A DNA stretch of 64,000 nucleotides, taken from the NCBI GenBank assembly GCA_963978905.1, contig OZ022258.1, positions 50,328,591-50,392,590 on the forward strand, given 5' to 3'. The stretch is from Trichostrongylus colubriformis (lineage: Eukaryota; Nematoda; Chromadorea; Rhabditida; Trichostrongylidae). The position numbers and the translations under genes are program-made. Under the pieces are notes generated by a model. The model was not told the DNA's origin and made no database searches. It saw only the letters and a program-made list of their open reading frames with translations. Below, in pieces: positions 52,071 through 63,937 of this stretch (position 1 is the stretch's first letter; each line of letters opens with the position of its first letter).

Positions 52071-53600
52071 CTAGCGTACACAGAAATTCCACTTACTCTG
52101 TTACCCACATATTCGCTACCAGATGGGCTATCGCCCACTACCTTGCGGTCAACATCACGGGCGTCAGTGAGAATTGCTTTTTCCTTTGAATTTGGTGGGG
52201 TTCGAGTGCACATTATAAGGGAGCGACAATCCTATCATTTATGCATGGTCGACGCCTGCACACTGTATTAAGCTGCAACTATGCACTTTTCAATATGGAA
52301 ATGGAATTGTTGTGTTTTGTAGGAAACTTCATTTTTGGTTTCGTGTGATTTTAAAATATTATCAAGTGGTTTCGCATGGAAAACAAAACACAAAATAAAG
52401 AAAAAAATTGGAAATGGGTAAATGCAGCGCACTTAGAATCACTAGAAGTTGGAACTGAAAGGAATAGGAATTGGATAGCTTACTACATCAGTTTACTTGC
52501 TTTTCAAGATATCGGCGCTGGTGGCCATAGATATGCAGAATCATAGGAGTAATGGTTTTCTGCAATTTTCACCTATCTATACAGGGGTGCCAAAAAATCC
52601 AATTATACAAAACATAGGGAAACGAAAGAAATGGAAGTATTGGGGCAAAATATTCCCGAAATGTTCCTCTAAAAGCAGGAACAAGCTGAGACTCTCTACT
52701 TTCATTTTCATAAAAATATGGAACCTTCAAGCGGCGCAGTCCGGCTTCAGAGCACCCACGGTATCAAGGTCCCCCTTAAACAGTGGAGCCGTGTTCCGTG
52801 GTAGGTCTTTTGTGAGAGCTTCCTAAGGATCGGCCCTTCGGTTCATGGAAGTTACAGAGCCCCTGCTGCTGGACAAGGCTGCTATGATCCGAAGTATCAT
52901 TTTCATGCCCAAATCCGCCTCCGGAGGGGTTTCAGTGGTAAGGGCACGTTTTGGCTCTTGGAAACGAAGGGCGCTGGGGACCTGGAAAAAACGGAATGTT
53001 AAAGAACACCACCCAGTATGAATCCCCTTAGGTACCCAGAGTGAACGGAACTCAGCAAGGTTGTGAACGAGGGCGAGGAAGTTTCGAATTTTGCCCATTT
53101 GAGGTGACACATATTGTTCACTCTTTCCTCGCTCCCGTTCCTGCTCGTACGAAAGGCTGCCACGGAGTAAAGTGATAGAGTGAGGTCTGCTCTCAAATCT
53201 GGGGATGTAAATACCTCAACAGAATTTGCTGTAGTTCGACTAAAGTGGGGTGAAAGTGGAGGAGACAAAATTACTTTTGTATGCCCTGTATGTACTGGCT
53301 GCAGAGGCACTTTTCAAAAAAAAACCAATATTTATATTTGGGTCGGACCACACAAGTAAGAGGACGAGTACTAGATTACAGTGCCTGAATAGGCCATTGT
53401 CTTTTATCAGCCATGCTCAATAGGCTGATCGCTAATAGGTTGATTCTGAAATTCTACTGCACTACCAGGGATCCTAATCAAAGACGGTAAGGACAGTGTT
53501 CCGGTGGCAGCAGGAAGTCGGTACAGTACAATTAAATCAGAACGGCTCTACAATGGAGTCTCTCGATGAGATTTAATTCGCACCATTTCAGGCTTGAGAG
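52071..53600. other. Intergenic, no gene recognised
   Basis: Several overlapping short frames on both strands at 52500-53310 have no recognisable domain or consistent splice structure. Confidence 0.3.
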
Positions 53601-53639
53601 TGGTGCTAGGCGCTGAAAGCTCCCCCTATAAAGCTCAAA

Positions 53640-54235
53640 ATTCTTTTGCAACGATTTTTGCAACCGATTCTGTAAGTCTTTTTGAGTATTTTAGAATAAA
53701 TTTCGTAAGTCTCAAATTTTTTTACATATTCAGATCAACATGGGGCTTCGGGACAAACAATGCTCAGCTTCACTCTAATGATTATACACTTTTGCAAAAA
53801 GTACATAAAATCCTCCAAGATGGTATAAGCACGTACTTTACCTCGCCGACTACAAGTCCCACTTTATGACTCTTTTGCTCCTACCAGCCCTGTGAATCAG
53901 TTCAAGCGCACAAAAAGTGCATTCACGAAGCCTTAACTGTTCTGCTCATCCTAACTCAAACGACTAACCAGCCCCCCTTCCACTCACGGTTCATATTTAT
54001 GAAAGTCAACTTCACATTTGGTTCGTTCGCCAGGACTGTTGTAGTGCTTTTGTGTATCGATGGTATTATGCATTCTATGCATTCTGTGAGTCCAGAAAAA
54101 GATGTATTTCATCACATGTTGCGAAACAATCACAGCGGTTTTGTCAAAAATGGAGGATCGTTCATTGAGCAGCACTCATTTATACCGTATATGTTCACTG
54201 GGAAGACAGCAAACGCTGTGACGATGAGGGACATT
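53640..54235 (-). pseudogene. Decayed fifth copy (F) of the secreted-protein family
   Basis: The minus strand from 54235 starts MSLIVTAFAVFPVNIYG, aligning with the family signal-peptide exon, but the donor is AT instead of GT (ATAAATGAGT). A later segment reads ACAACAGTCCTGGCGAACG in place of the TTVL-C motif, so that cysteine is lost and the frame is broken. The intron 3 signature with TGTACTTTTTGCAAAAGTGT and CATTAG is visible near 53800. No last exon was found nearby. Confidence 0.65.
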
Positions 54236-54749
54236 CAGAATGTGTGGCTGTTCGGCTAACCTCCCGCACCTCCCTCCCCCCTTGTTCACCATCTATTTGG
54301 AAATGAGGTTCCGTTTCATGCTAAAAATACGGTGTCCCAAAAATGCAGGCGCCTGAGCTAAATCAGCGTCATATAAATTGTATCCGTTCTATCTACCACA
54401 TTATTGATCAAAGGTTGCACACACTCATCCAATGAAGTGCGTAGTTATTACAGTAAAACTCACTATCACGTGGCACGTCCATAACGCAGATGGCATGAAA
54501 ATACAAAAGCATATCCAGTGCGTTTTGAGACCATTCGCTCCATCTCACTCATCCAACGGTACTTCTGCTTCAGAGAAAAATTCCTGACGGTTTGAAAGGC
54601 ATACCACATGATAATTAGATCAGTGCCTTACTTTCTTCAAGTGCAGATAGCTTCTTGGATAACTGTCAGGGTGCAACTTTGTTACGGCTGCTGATGCACC
54701 TTCGCGGTGTCACGTCCGCTTCCCCAAAAAGGTATGTCACCAATATGAT

Positions 54750-55740
54750 TTGGTTGTGGAACAAATTTGTAAGCGGGTAATATTGAGATATTACTGAACG
54801 CTGCTCCAGGACCCCAAGTTGAAGGATTTCTATCAATGGTTTAACAAATGCAAAATGCTTGATGTAGGCCAGCGCTTTCGAGTAGTTTTGAGTCAACGAA
54901 TTGTAGGAGTAATGGTTTATTTAGGAGGTGATGGTCTACAAAACTTACGTCAACGAAACCAGCCACGTCTCTTCGTATGCAGCCAATGCACGGTTGCGGT
55001 AAGGCACCACGGTGATGGAGCTCCGGAGGTGCGGTGACCCGTTATGGATGACCTGGCTATAACACTCCTAGAATTAGAAATAATGGTGAGCCTGTCATTA
55101 TGGTCTGTGCTGTAATGAAGTTCGCAAGAAGAATTGCATACGTACTGCTTGGAAGGATTGCAGAATGTTGAGTCATGAAATTCGACAGATTCTCTTCGTC
55201 TATTTGTGGACTTGTAATATAGCAGGATCCCTGGCGTTTCCTCCGATCGATACGTCCTTCTCTGACGCGGTACGTGATGGTTGCTGGCAAAAGTGCATGC
55301 CAGTTGAGCCCCATTCAAGTGTACGTGAGACCGGCCTGGTGAGTGCAGCGGACTGTGTTCGTACTTTGTTCCCTCTATTATGCAGCCCCTCCATTGGTGT
55401 TGATGGAACGCTGAAGAGTACCTGTCCAGCATAACGGTCGTGGTTCGCCTATATCTGTTCGGCATTATATGGCATGAAAGCTCTAACACGAATCTGCGCT
55501 CAGTGAAGGTCAAACATCAACAGGTAGGAGGACGTCGCCGTAATAGACGTGAATCCTTTCATATTATTGAGCTTATTGCGTTTTTCATTAATTTACGGGT
55601 GCCAAAAAAAGAGACGTTTTGTGCGCCACTTATTGTTGTTGTTTACTTGGAGAAATCGTCTACGAAAATTCTTGATTCCTGTTCCTTTCGGAATCACTAC
55701 AATAGATGCAGTACATGAACAAAAACACAAGAAGTGAGAG
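54750..55740. repeat. Duplicated ~1-kb block (partner 35690-36640)
   Basis: Direct copy of 35690-36640 with substitutions and indels, including an insertion at about 54895-54950. It lies beside relic F, as its partner lies beside copy C. Confidence 0.65.
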
Positions 55741-55921
55741 GTCCCTTATTTTCAACACAGAAAGCGAAAAACTTGACGAACAGCAGCTCTCATAAATCCC
55801 CATTGAGCTTCATTTGAATTGCCGTCAGCGGGCAGAGAGCTGTTTGAATTTTCGTGCCCAGTACTGATATGCCTCTCACTCTCTCCTTCTCTGATCATGT
55901 GACAGTTCCCTCTTGTATTTG

Positions 55922-56069
55922 CGGCGCTTGATAGGGCGTGGCCTACGGACATGGGTGAGTGGCGAAAGTGAGAGCGCGTGGCAAGAGTGAGAAGTGTGGC
56001 GGGGTGAGAGAGTTGGATACACTGTAACCTAAGTCCGCGGGTCACACCCTATCAAGCGCTCCGAAATGG
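55922..56069. repeat. Short foldback MITE, second copy
   Basis: GGCGCTTGATAGGGCGTGGC pairs with the right end CACACCCTATCAAGCGCTCC. Same family as 31374-31517. Confidence 0.75.
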
Positions 56070-56133
56070 ACTGCATAACTCTTGTGGCCGCGCTTCCTTA
56101 GACACCCCACCTCGTCGGATATCACTTTGAAGA

Positions 56134-56180
56134 GTCTGTATCTGTATCTATATCTATATCTATCTATATCTATATATCCA
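56134..56180. repeat. TATC-rich microsatellite
   Basis: Imperfect array of TATCTA and TATC units between the short foldback MITE and a half copy of the TTAA MITE. Confidence 0.85.
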
Positions 56181-56204
56181 CGCATATCATTCGAATTACT
56201 GCTT

Positions 56205-56297
56205 TTTCTCGTGAAACTTTGCATGGGGCCCTTGATAGGCAAATACCATGAATGGGTGACAGAAGAACTCTCCATGGACGATTCCTCCAAAAATAAG
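56205..56297. repeat. Right-end fragment of the TTAA MITE family
   Basis: TTTTCTCGTGAAACTTTGCA and CCATGGACGATTCCT match the right end of the 12700-13130 copy; the left half is missing. Confidence 0.6.
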
Positions 56298-56433
56298 GAG
56301 AGAAGTGCATGGACCGGCAAGCCAAGGGTACTACCTGTCTTACCTTTGTTCTTGCAAGGGCGTTAATAGGGCGTCCTACATGTACTTGCAAGCGTTCTTC
56401 TCAGCTTGGATAATAATAAGTGTTCTAGATTGC

Positions 56434-56866
56434 TTAAAGGAATCGTCCACGGAAAATGAGTTTTTGTGTTACCCATATGTTTATGTTGTATTTGCCTAAT
56501 GTTGACCTCATGCAAAATTTCACGCGAAAAAATGTGAATCTGGCTGAGATACAGCACCACAAAGTGCGGTCCCAGTGGGCGGGGCCTCCATGTAAAAGCC
56601 TCGTCCCGTCTTCCGCTGCCGTTGGGAACGGAGAGTAGGACTGTTTACGTAACCTTCTGTTCCTACAATGCGTCTCCGACCACGGCGGACGCGGTACGAG
56701 GCTTTTACACGGAGGCCCCGCCCACTGGGACCGCACTTTGTGATGCTGTATCTCAGCCAGATTCACATTTTTTCGCGTGAAATTTTGCATGAGGCCAACA
56801 TTAGGCAAATACAACATAAATACATGGATAACACAAAAACTCATTTTCCGTGGACGATTCCTTTAA
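56434..56866. repeat. TTAA-flanked palindromic MITE, copy 3
   Basis: 433 bp, TTAA at both ends, very similar to the copy at 8481-8913. Open frames on both strands are mirror translations of the palindrome, not genes. Confidence 0.9.
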
Positions 56867-57773
56867 GTGAATGATCTGTGCAGCCGGTAAAGCAGAAGAA
56901 GACTGCAGAAGCTTTCATAGACGATAACAGTCTCGTGGCATGGTTAGCCAAGGACAGTGATGGGCACCAAAGTTTCAGATAGAATTTCGATTGGAAAGAC
57001 AGCCAGTAGCTTCTCGTTGTCCACTGTGCCAGCTTTGTACATTTTGGTCCAGAGGCGACGCCGCGCACAGTTGTTACGTGCCACGCGGAAAGTCCTTATC
57101 GCAACGATAAACGGCCGCCCTCTAGCCAGGCAAATATGCCGCATGCGGCGGACGGCCGTGTCTGAACTCGCATCCATGGAACAGCCTGCTGTCAAGAATT
57201 GGACGCGAGGCGTACGATAGTGATAATTTTTGGCTAACACGTTGATAACGATATCGGGCGACATCGTCCGACAGCCGATCTGTCCCATGAGACGGACTGA
57301 AAGCTAGACAATTTGTGAGATTTAGCGGTTTTGTTCTAATTTCTATTCATAAGGTTTTTCATTCCAAAATTGGCTCCGTGTGTGGTCTGTCGGTCGAGAT
57401 CGGTATTTATTTATTCGTGAAATTCATCCTTCACTGGTGAACTCTCAACTACCCAAATGCAACCACTAAGTAACTCAAATAACAAATAGAACAATCATTT
57501 ACGAAACTTATCAACACTTAGTGATCCGAAAGCATTCAAGCTAAGTTACTCATTGCATCCGTCACACTCTGCCTTGGGCTTCTCTTCTAAATCACTAATA
57601 GTAGTGTGCCGAGAAATATCAGAAAATTCAAACAGATCCCCATGACATACATTGATATCGATTCTTCCCTCTGGTTCCTCTGCATTCCTATCTACTACTC
57701 ATACTTGTTTATTTATTGTTGGAATTAAAAGTCCAAGGTCAAGTCTGTTTCGCAGAATGATCTTGGTCATGCA
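56867..57773. other. Intergenic, no gene recognised
   Basis: A 114-codon minus frame (56944-57288) overlaps an 87-codon plus frame; neither has a recognised domain. Confidence 0.3.
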
Positions 57774-58040
57774 GTGTTCACAGTTTTGGAATTTGCGGAA
57801 TTGCAGAATTGCGGAATTTGCGGAATTGTGGAAAGAAGAATAGGTACGTATCGATCGGGAGAATCGCGGAATTGTGGAAATGCAGAATTCTGGAAAGCGT
57901 CGGTACGTATCTAATGCTTTTCCGCAATATCCGCAATTCTATTTCCACATTTACGCAAATTCCGCAATTCTCTCAGTCGATGAGTATCTTCATCGTTTTT
58001 CGCAATTCTGCAATCCCGCAATTTCCAAAATTGTGAACAC
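57774..58040. repeat. Foldback of GCGGAATTGC words with TACGTATCGATCGG core
   Basis: Ends GTGTTCACAGTTTTGGAA and TTCCAAAATTGTGAACAC are mirrored. Inner sequence repeats GCGGAATTG and GCAGAATTG words. GGTACGTATCGATCGGG and GGTACGTATCTAATG mark the middle. Confidence 0.85.
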
Positions 58041-59440
58041 AGCATCACTGCTAATCGGCGCTGCGCTTCGTTCCATGCGCCCGCAATGTGAAAATGCGCT
58101 CGCCAACAACTTGCTGAACAGCTCCGCACGGGCGAAGTTGGTCGTGGGTTTACGGTATTTCCATAGTTGCGTGGCGTCTGTAATTGCACCAATTCGATCG
58201 TCTACTGAGGCGAAGTGTAGTCCATTGATTTCATTGTGCGGTCATCCTTCATCGTGAGTGGTCGACCGAGGTGAGTTCGTAATGATTGAGATCTCTCATA
58301 GTTGTCTCTTAATTGACTGAGGAATGACTTAAGCAGTGTCCAAGCATTAGGTATCTATGGTTTTATTTCTTGAAACTGACCCTCTTTGTTGCTATCTCAC
58401 AAATTTGCGTGATTATCGGCGTACTCGTGCATTAGTATGGAAGTAAAGATATTTCGTGTGCTGCAGAAAACTTATTGATCGGGTGAAGAGAAACTGCATT
58501 TTTGTTAGTAGCAAAGAACGTTCCGGCTATTGCGGCTTTCATCTTTCATCGTTGCTCTGGTACTGATAATATTATCGGTTTTGCTATTGACAATGCTATG
58601 CCAATGCCCATTTCGAAGTACATCGTCTGAAATGGGTATGCCCAAGGTAAGGAGGGATGAATGTCAAAGATCGGCTAGTGTAACGAGTAACGGGTCAATG
58701 TGGATTGGGGGGGGGGGACGCGACTTTGTAATTTAGGACGCAAGTTCGCATACTCGTCAAAATGTGTAAGGAGCGCTTGTACGGCTTCGTTCCTTCAGCG
58801 GATAATGGCAGATGTTTCTCATGTAGACGGAGGGGATATGAATTTATTTTAGCCAAAGCCTAGGAAGGTGAAGAATTTCGAATAGTGTGAAACAACTTCC
58901 ATGTGTAAGTGGGAATTTTCAGTGGTTCACTCATCCGGAGCTCGTTTTCCCTTACCGGCTTAGGCTAAAACTCACACCCACGTGCCTTAACACGTCTGTC
59001 AGTAACGGTGCGCTATCGTTGGGTCATGAAACGTGGTGTCGCGCCTCTTCAATCCCCAACCCACGTGGACGTTTTCTTCTTCTGGTGTGATAGACTAAGA
59101 TTGCTGGTTTGTTTTTCCACTGGAAAGGCCACCATCACAAGTCTCTGTATGCTCTCACTGTCGCTGACTCACAGTTGATCAGTCGATTTGTGAACAAACC
59201 ATTTTGCAGCATTGCAGTCAGTCTAGGGAGAGGCATGATTCCGTGGCCTCAATGCGGGGCGGCGCGAATTCTGTTGCTTTCCTATATCACGCAGTCAACG
59301 GTGCTTAATCCTTACAATCTCACCTTATTGCTTCACTTCTGGTCTCACTACCCGCCAGCTCCAAGCAGCTTCGTGGTGACGGAATTGCGTTTTTGTCAAA
59401 CTGTGGAGTTGGTAGAAAATATAACGAAATGTATCGATTC
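58041..59440. other. Intergenic, no gene recognised
   Basis: Short ORFs only, and a G run at 58708-58717. Plus ORF 59109-59489 has no domain. Confidence 0.3.
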
Positions 59441-59510
59441 GGGGAATCGCGGAATTCGCATTTTTGTAGGCATGCGAATTGTGGGATGAGGAAAAAGGAC
59501 TAGATACGTA

Positions 59511-60330
59511 TGAGTGTCGGTAAACGGACAAATGTGCGGCGGTACTCACTGCCGCGACGCATGAGCTCACGCGTCGCGGCCTCCATCATGGCGCGTGCTG
59601 GCATGCTTATGAGCTCTAGGTCTTCTTATCTCATCGGGCAAGGCTCTTCGTGAGCAGCACATGAGATCTTCGTCTACTACGGTGTGTGTAAAAGAAAGAC
59701 TCATAACTCGCCGCTGAAGCGGCGAGCCAGGAGTCGCGCGCTCTTCGCGCATTGCAAGGGAAGGAAGCCTCGACGTGGGGGCTAATATGGGCCGTCGCCA
59801 AACATCGTTGTTGAGTTTATGACATCGGTGAGAAGAAAGCGACACTTGTCATCATAGAATGTATACTCAAGTGTATATTTTAACCTAAGCCTGCAAGGGA
59901 AGGAAGCCTCGACGTGGGGGCTAATATGGGCCGTCGCCAAATATCGTTGTTGAGCTTGTATCGGTGAGACGGAAGCAACTCTGCATTCGCTGCTAAAGTG
60001 CGCCAACCCTTCAACAACAGGAACCGAAGGCTCCCGCAATTACAATTGGCGATTTGGATTCCCAATCGCAATGATAACGGATCATCCTTCTACTTCACCG
60101 CTGCCCCACAGTATCCTCCGTTTCGTCGGACTATCCCATAAAACAACGTTGGCTTCCGTACCAATCATGCGTAGTACACTCTGCGAGTATCTCGCCACGT
60201 GATCTCTCTTACGCGGAGTGCGCAGACGGAGCGACGAAACGGGAGAAAGCCTGTGCCCACTGACGACGAACCGCGACGCAAGCTCACGCGTCGCGGTAGT
60301 GAGTACCACCGCACATTTGTCCGTTTACCA
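59511..60330. repeat. Foldback element with ~70-bp GC-rich arms
   Basis: The left GGTAAACGGACAAATGTGCG with CCGCGACGCATGAGCTCACG pairs with the right end ending CCGCACATTTGTCCGTTTACC. Inside, a roughly 85-bp segment containing GGAAGGAAGCCTCGACGTGG occurs twice, at about 59757 and 59896. CTAGATACGTATGAG and CCGATACGTATCGG lie at the outer edges. Confidence 0.8.
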
Positions 60331-60437
60331 TTCCCCGATACGTATCGGTTCCAGGCTTCGCCTAGGCGAGATAGTTAAAATGAAAAGTTGATATTTGCAA
60401 CGCTTGCAATCCACTGACGGTTGTAACACCGTTCTCA

Positions 60438-60580
60438 TCTGCGTGGCTGCATATCTCTGCGTCTCCACCTATGCCACCCTGCGTCGTTGCCTGCGTCATT
60501 TCTGCACCTCCCCGTGCCATCCTCCCTCGCTACCTGTGAACGCAGTCACGCCCTGTTGGCGGTGAGTATGACCGCGGCCT
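60438..60580. repeat. Diverged half copy of the 41390-41624 palindrome
   Basis: GTTGCCTGCGTCAT, TCTGCACCTCCCCGTGCCA and TATGACCGCGGCC match the D-intron palindrome in order, but the second arm is shortened and diverged. Confidence 0.65.
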
Positions 60581-60699
60581 TATGTAGAGTTGGCGCAGCT
60601 AAATAGTTCCGGTTTTGGATACTGCAGCGTCAAAAAAGAGTCGCATGGAATGCCACATAAGGAAACATGGCTGACAAAATGATCTAAGACCCTCGTTAG

Positions 60700-60845
60700 A
60701 CTTTTGCGACTTTGCCATTTTGCGTTGTCGCACTTTCGCTCGATTCTGCGAGTTTGAAATTTCGCGTGCAGAGCTGCGACACCGATAATCGCAGAATCGC
60801 AAAATCATAAAATCTCGGAGTCGCAAAATCGTAGAGTCTGCCGGC
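60700..60845. repeat. Word-repeat of TCGCAAAATC/TTTTGCGA type
   Basis: Left part GACTTTTGCGACTTTGCC and TTTTGCGTTGTCGC is mirrored in words by CGCAGAATCGCAAAATC and GAGTCGCAAAATCG on the right. Its structure resembles the other foldbacks; no TACGTATCGATC core is present. Confidence 0.55.
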
Positions 60846-62308
60846 GGACTTACTGATAGTGTGAAAAAATGGACGTGAAGTATACGTCTTAATCAGATAA
60901 TCAGCAAGAATCTCACTCTCTTTATTATAGTACGAATGGTCCTTTGACTGTAGCGGTGCATTATCGATAATTGTTATTATATCCAACACATGTTAGACTT
61001 GACCTCGCCGATGCTATCAGTGACGCCCATAAATATATCATTGCAGGCAATATTCTACAGAGATTCCTTTTAAAAAGATAAATAAACTCTTCAAGCACAT
61101 AATGCCTGCATAGCAGTAACCTGTTGAAGAACTGATGGGGGTTGGGCAGTCATTGTTGCATTGTCGTCCCCCAAAAATAACTCCGGACGTCGAGCAGTTT
61201 AGTGCCCTCCAACTACACTAGCACCCCCAAAAGCGTTTTTTTTTGCGTGATGCTCTTCATCCCATGGTAACTCTATCTCTTTTCCTACCTACGTAGCAAA
61301 GCATCATCTTTTTGATTGTAGTAGTTTTGAGCTGTCGATAGCTTTGGTTTAACTAGATTTCCACTTCTGTGCCAGCCTTCGTTCTGAAGAGTTAGAGAGT
61401 GTGGTCATTTGCGACTTTGCATGCCAAGATTAATTATCGTGGGGTCACAAAGTGGTAGAATTGTAAAGTATAACAATATAAGTATAACATCAGCCTTATA
61501 GGACGAAGACTGTATCCATTTATTTCTTTACTGCTTTGAAGAGATAGGGAAGGAAAGATGGGTGTAAGGGAAAGCCGATGAAAAGACACGATCGATGGAT
61601 GGATGACTGGCTAGTCGGCTGGCTGGCACAGTGGATACGGCTGCCAGTTGGTGGCTGCCCCATTCTGCCGAGGTGGCGAGCTACGTTGGATAGGGTGCGT
61701 GCTTGTCTAAATTCCGCACTGACGAGTACATTTCTTCAATCACTGCTGAACCCGTCCCTGACGTTCGCAGTATCATTCCACTTGGCAACACTTGTCGTCT
61801 CGTATGCTTCCTTACAAGGTATCTGCGGTGTTACATTAGTAGCTCCTGATTAGAAATAATAATAAATCATAGCGTCCCATCCCCACTCATATGTTGACAA
61901 TAATGACAGCATTATTAGGGTATTAGTAATAAATATGGAGGACAACTGATCAGAATAAGCAGTTCTCAGAGAGATATGGCTCGTGGCCCCTTAAATGCTG
62001 ATGTAACAGCGATGTGAAGCGGAAAGTAGGGTTAAAGAGCGACCGTTGTGTTGATGACCGGCTGGTATGTCTGGTTCGCGAATGTAGTTTTGATATTCAC
62101 TAAAGAGTTAATTTTTGATTGAAGATTCTTGAGAACTTTTTGACTCGTTTTTCCTCCTTTTTTCACCCTAGAGCTTTGTGAAATGATACTGAAATGCATT
62201 AGCAGACGGACATGTGTGCCACTTTTTTCATGTGGTTGGTAGTGCTGATTGCTTCAGCCGACATAACAAAAATCAAAAACATTCCATCGCCGACAGCATA
62301 GTGCTTCT
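60846..62308. other. Intergenic, no gene recognised
   Basis: Includes GATGGATGGATGACTGGCTA-type low complexity near 61596. A possible signal-peptide-like start MWLVVLIASAD lies at 62230, but no phase-compatible exon follows. Confidence 0.3.
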
Positions 62309-62758
62309 ATGAATGATGACTTAACATTTGCTTTTCGTTTTTCATCAAGCAATGGCATGACATATTCTTTCATTTCAGATTCTTTGCTAAATGTGCCGAT
62401 GTCGACTATTCATCAGGACAACGCTTTAGTCGTGAAGAAGAAGTCGACATCGACTCTTCTATTAATTATTAAGAAGAGATGGGTTCTTGGCAATTTCTTC
62501 TCTCTTGACCTGCCAGATGTTGGTGCTCTGGTCACAGTTTATTGGAGGTAAGTGAAGTGAGGCTTAGCTTCCAGCTACTTCTTGGACAGGTAATACATAT
62601 AATGGGTGCTGTTGCCTTTGAGATTTCAGGCTAGTATTTGAATACTTTCAAATTGCAGAGATGCTAAAGCACGGGACACCGTTGATATATCCGATTGGAA
62701 AAGGTATACTGAACCAATGGGCGGGTTTCAAGTGAGTGAATCCGGTCACGTCGCTAAG
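62309..62758 (+). CDS. Candidate 5' exons of an unrecognised gene continuing rightwards
   Basis: Two exons, 62309-62547 and 62659-62758, join in phase across a GTAAGT donor and a TTGCAG acceptor. They read LDLPDVGALVTVYW, R, then DAKARDTVDISDWKRYTEP, and end at a GTTAGT donor at 62759. No family is recognised. A Tc1/mariner element at 63024 would lie in the following intron. An alternative start uses a TTTCAG acceptor at about 62374. No further exon is identifiable before the window ends, so the model is tentative. Confidence 0.35.
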
Positions 62759-63023
62759 GTTAGTTCTCATTATAATCAATTTCTTATTCGGCTGTTACAT
62801 TTTTTGAGGTTTGGAAGCATGTTTCTGGCTACATTCAAGACTGCTGTTACACCGTTACCTGGATAAGTGGTGCGCTTACTGGGATGGGCAATGGTTTTTT
62901 GTGTGTACGGGTTGTCATCATGTGCATCTGCTGTAAGCATGAAGATACGACAAACTGCAACTGGTCTTCGTTCAAAAAAAGATTGGAGCGGAGTTATGTA
63001 GGAGCACAGTTGGTAGAGATGTA

Positions 63024-63937
63024 CAGGGTGGGGCAAAATTACGGAAACTAAATTGATGCTACCCAAAAACCTTATTTCAGCTCGAACAAAAACATAATCA
63101 TTACCGATTTACTCTCCAGAAAAAACTGAACAAACAGTACTACTTTGTTTTGAAACCATCTCCATTTACTCCGATAAAGGCTCGAAGACGCTCCGAAAAC
63201 GCGTTGACCGTGGCGAGGAGATAGCCTTCGTCCAACTCATCCCATGCTTTCTTCAGCGCTGCCTTCGAGTAATTAAGGCCGGGATGGGGTTTTGAGCATG
63301 CCTTATGCTCGAGGACACTCCATACAGAGAAACCGAGTGGGTTGAGGTTCGGAACTGGGAGACCATTCATCAAAGGCAATGAAATCTAGGAAAATTTCCT
63401 GTAGCGTTGGTTTCTGTTCCTTTTGCTGTCGGCAGAAAGAAACTGTCCTCCTCCTTGCTTGTGTGCCTTCAGTTTCCAAGTGATCTTTCACAATCCTGCC
63501 CATCTGTCACGTGGAAATCGACATTTCTTCTGCCATCTTCCGAAGCGACCGCACTGGCTTCAAACACAGACGATCACGCACTCTCTTGATGTCCGCCCTG
63601 ATCGTGACAGAAGTCGGTCTTCCACGTCCTGGTCGGTCGGAAGGTTTCCTAGTTCTGTAAACCTTGCGATTGATTTCGATACAAGACTTTGTGATGCCTT
63701 TAGACGACGGGAGATGTCAATCGCCTGGAGTCCTTGATGGTGCAGGTAGATGGGGGAATTTCGGTGAGGGGATGGCATTGTCATTTCAGATCAAATATGA
63801 AATTTTTTGTGCTGGTTAGTAGAGAAGGTTGCGCTGAATCGAATAAAAATAAGCAAGGGCTTTTCAAATGCGAAAAGCGCCTCAGGGGTCAAAGTTCCCC
63901 CGCCCGCGCCTTGTTTCCGTAATTTTGCCCCACCCTG
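63024..63937 (-). mobile_element. Internally deleted Tc1/mariner element
   Basis: Termini CAGGGTGGGGCAAAATTACG are perfectly mirrored for about 25 bp, with TA on each side (63022-63023 and 63938-63939). At 914 bp it is shorter than a full-length Tc1/mariner element. Confidence 0.9.
63140..63784 (-). pseudogene. Tc1/mariner transposase fragments
   Basis: The minus strand encodes an N-terminal helix-turn-helix part (LHHQGLQAIDISRRLK, SLVSKSIARF) from 63784, then frameshifted middle debris. The C-terminal part LNPLGFSVWSVLEHKACSKP and ALKKAWDELDEGYLLATV follows, ending at the 63140 stop. The LNPLGFSVW segment corresponds to the third-Asp region SPDLNPLD; the aspartate is replaced and the central catalytic region is missing. 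Not functional as read. Confidence 0.8.

Noticed and set aside
55752..56045. 97-codon minus-strand frame
   Set aside because: Overlaps the short foldback at 55922-56069 and has no domain.
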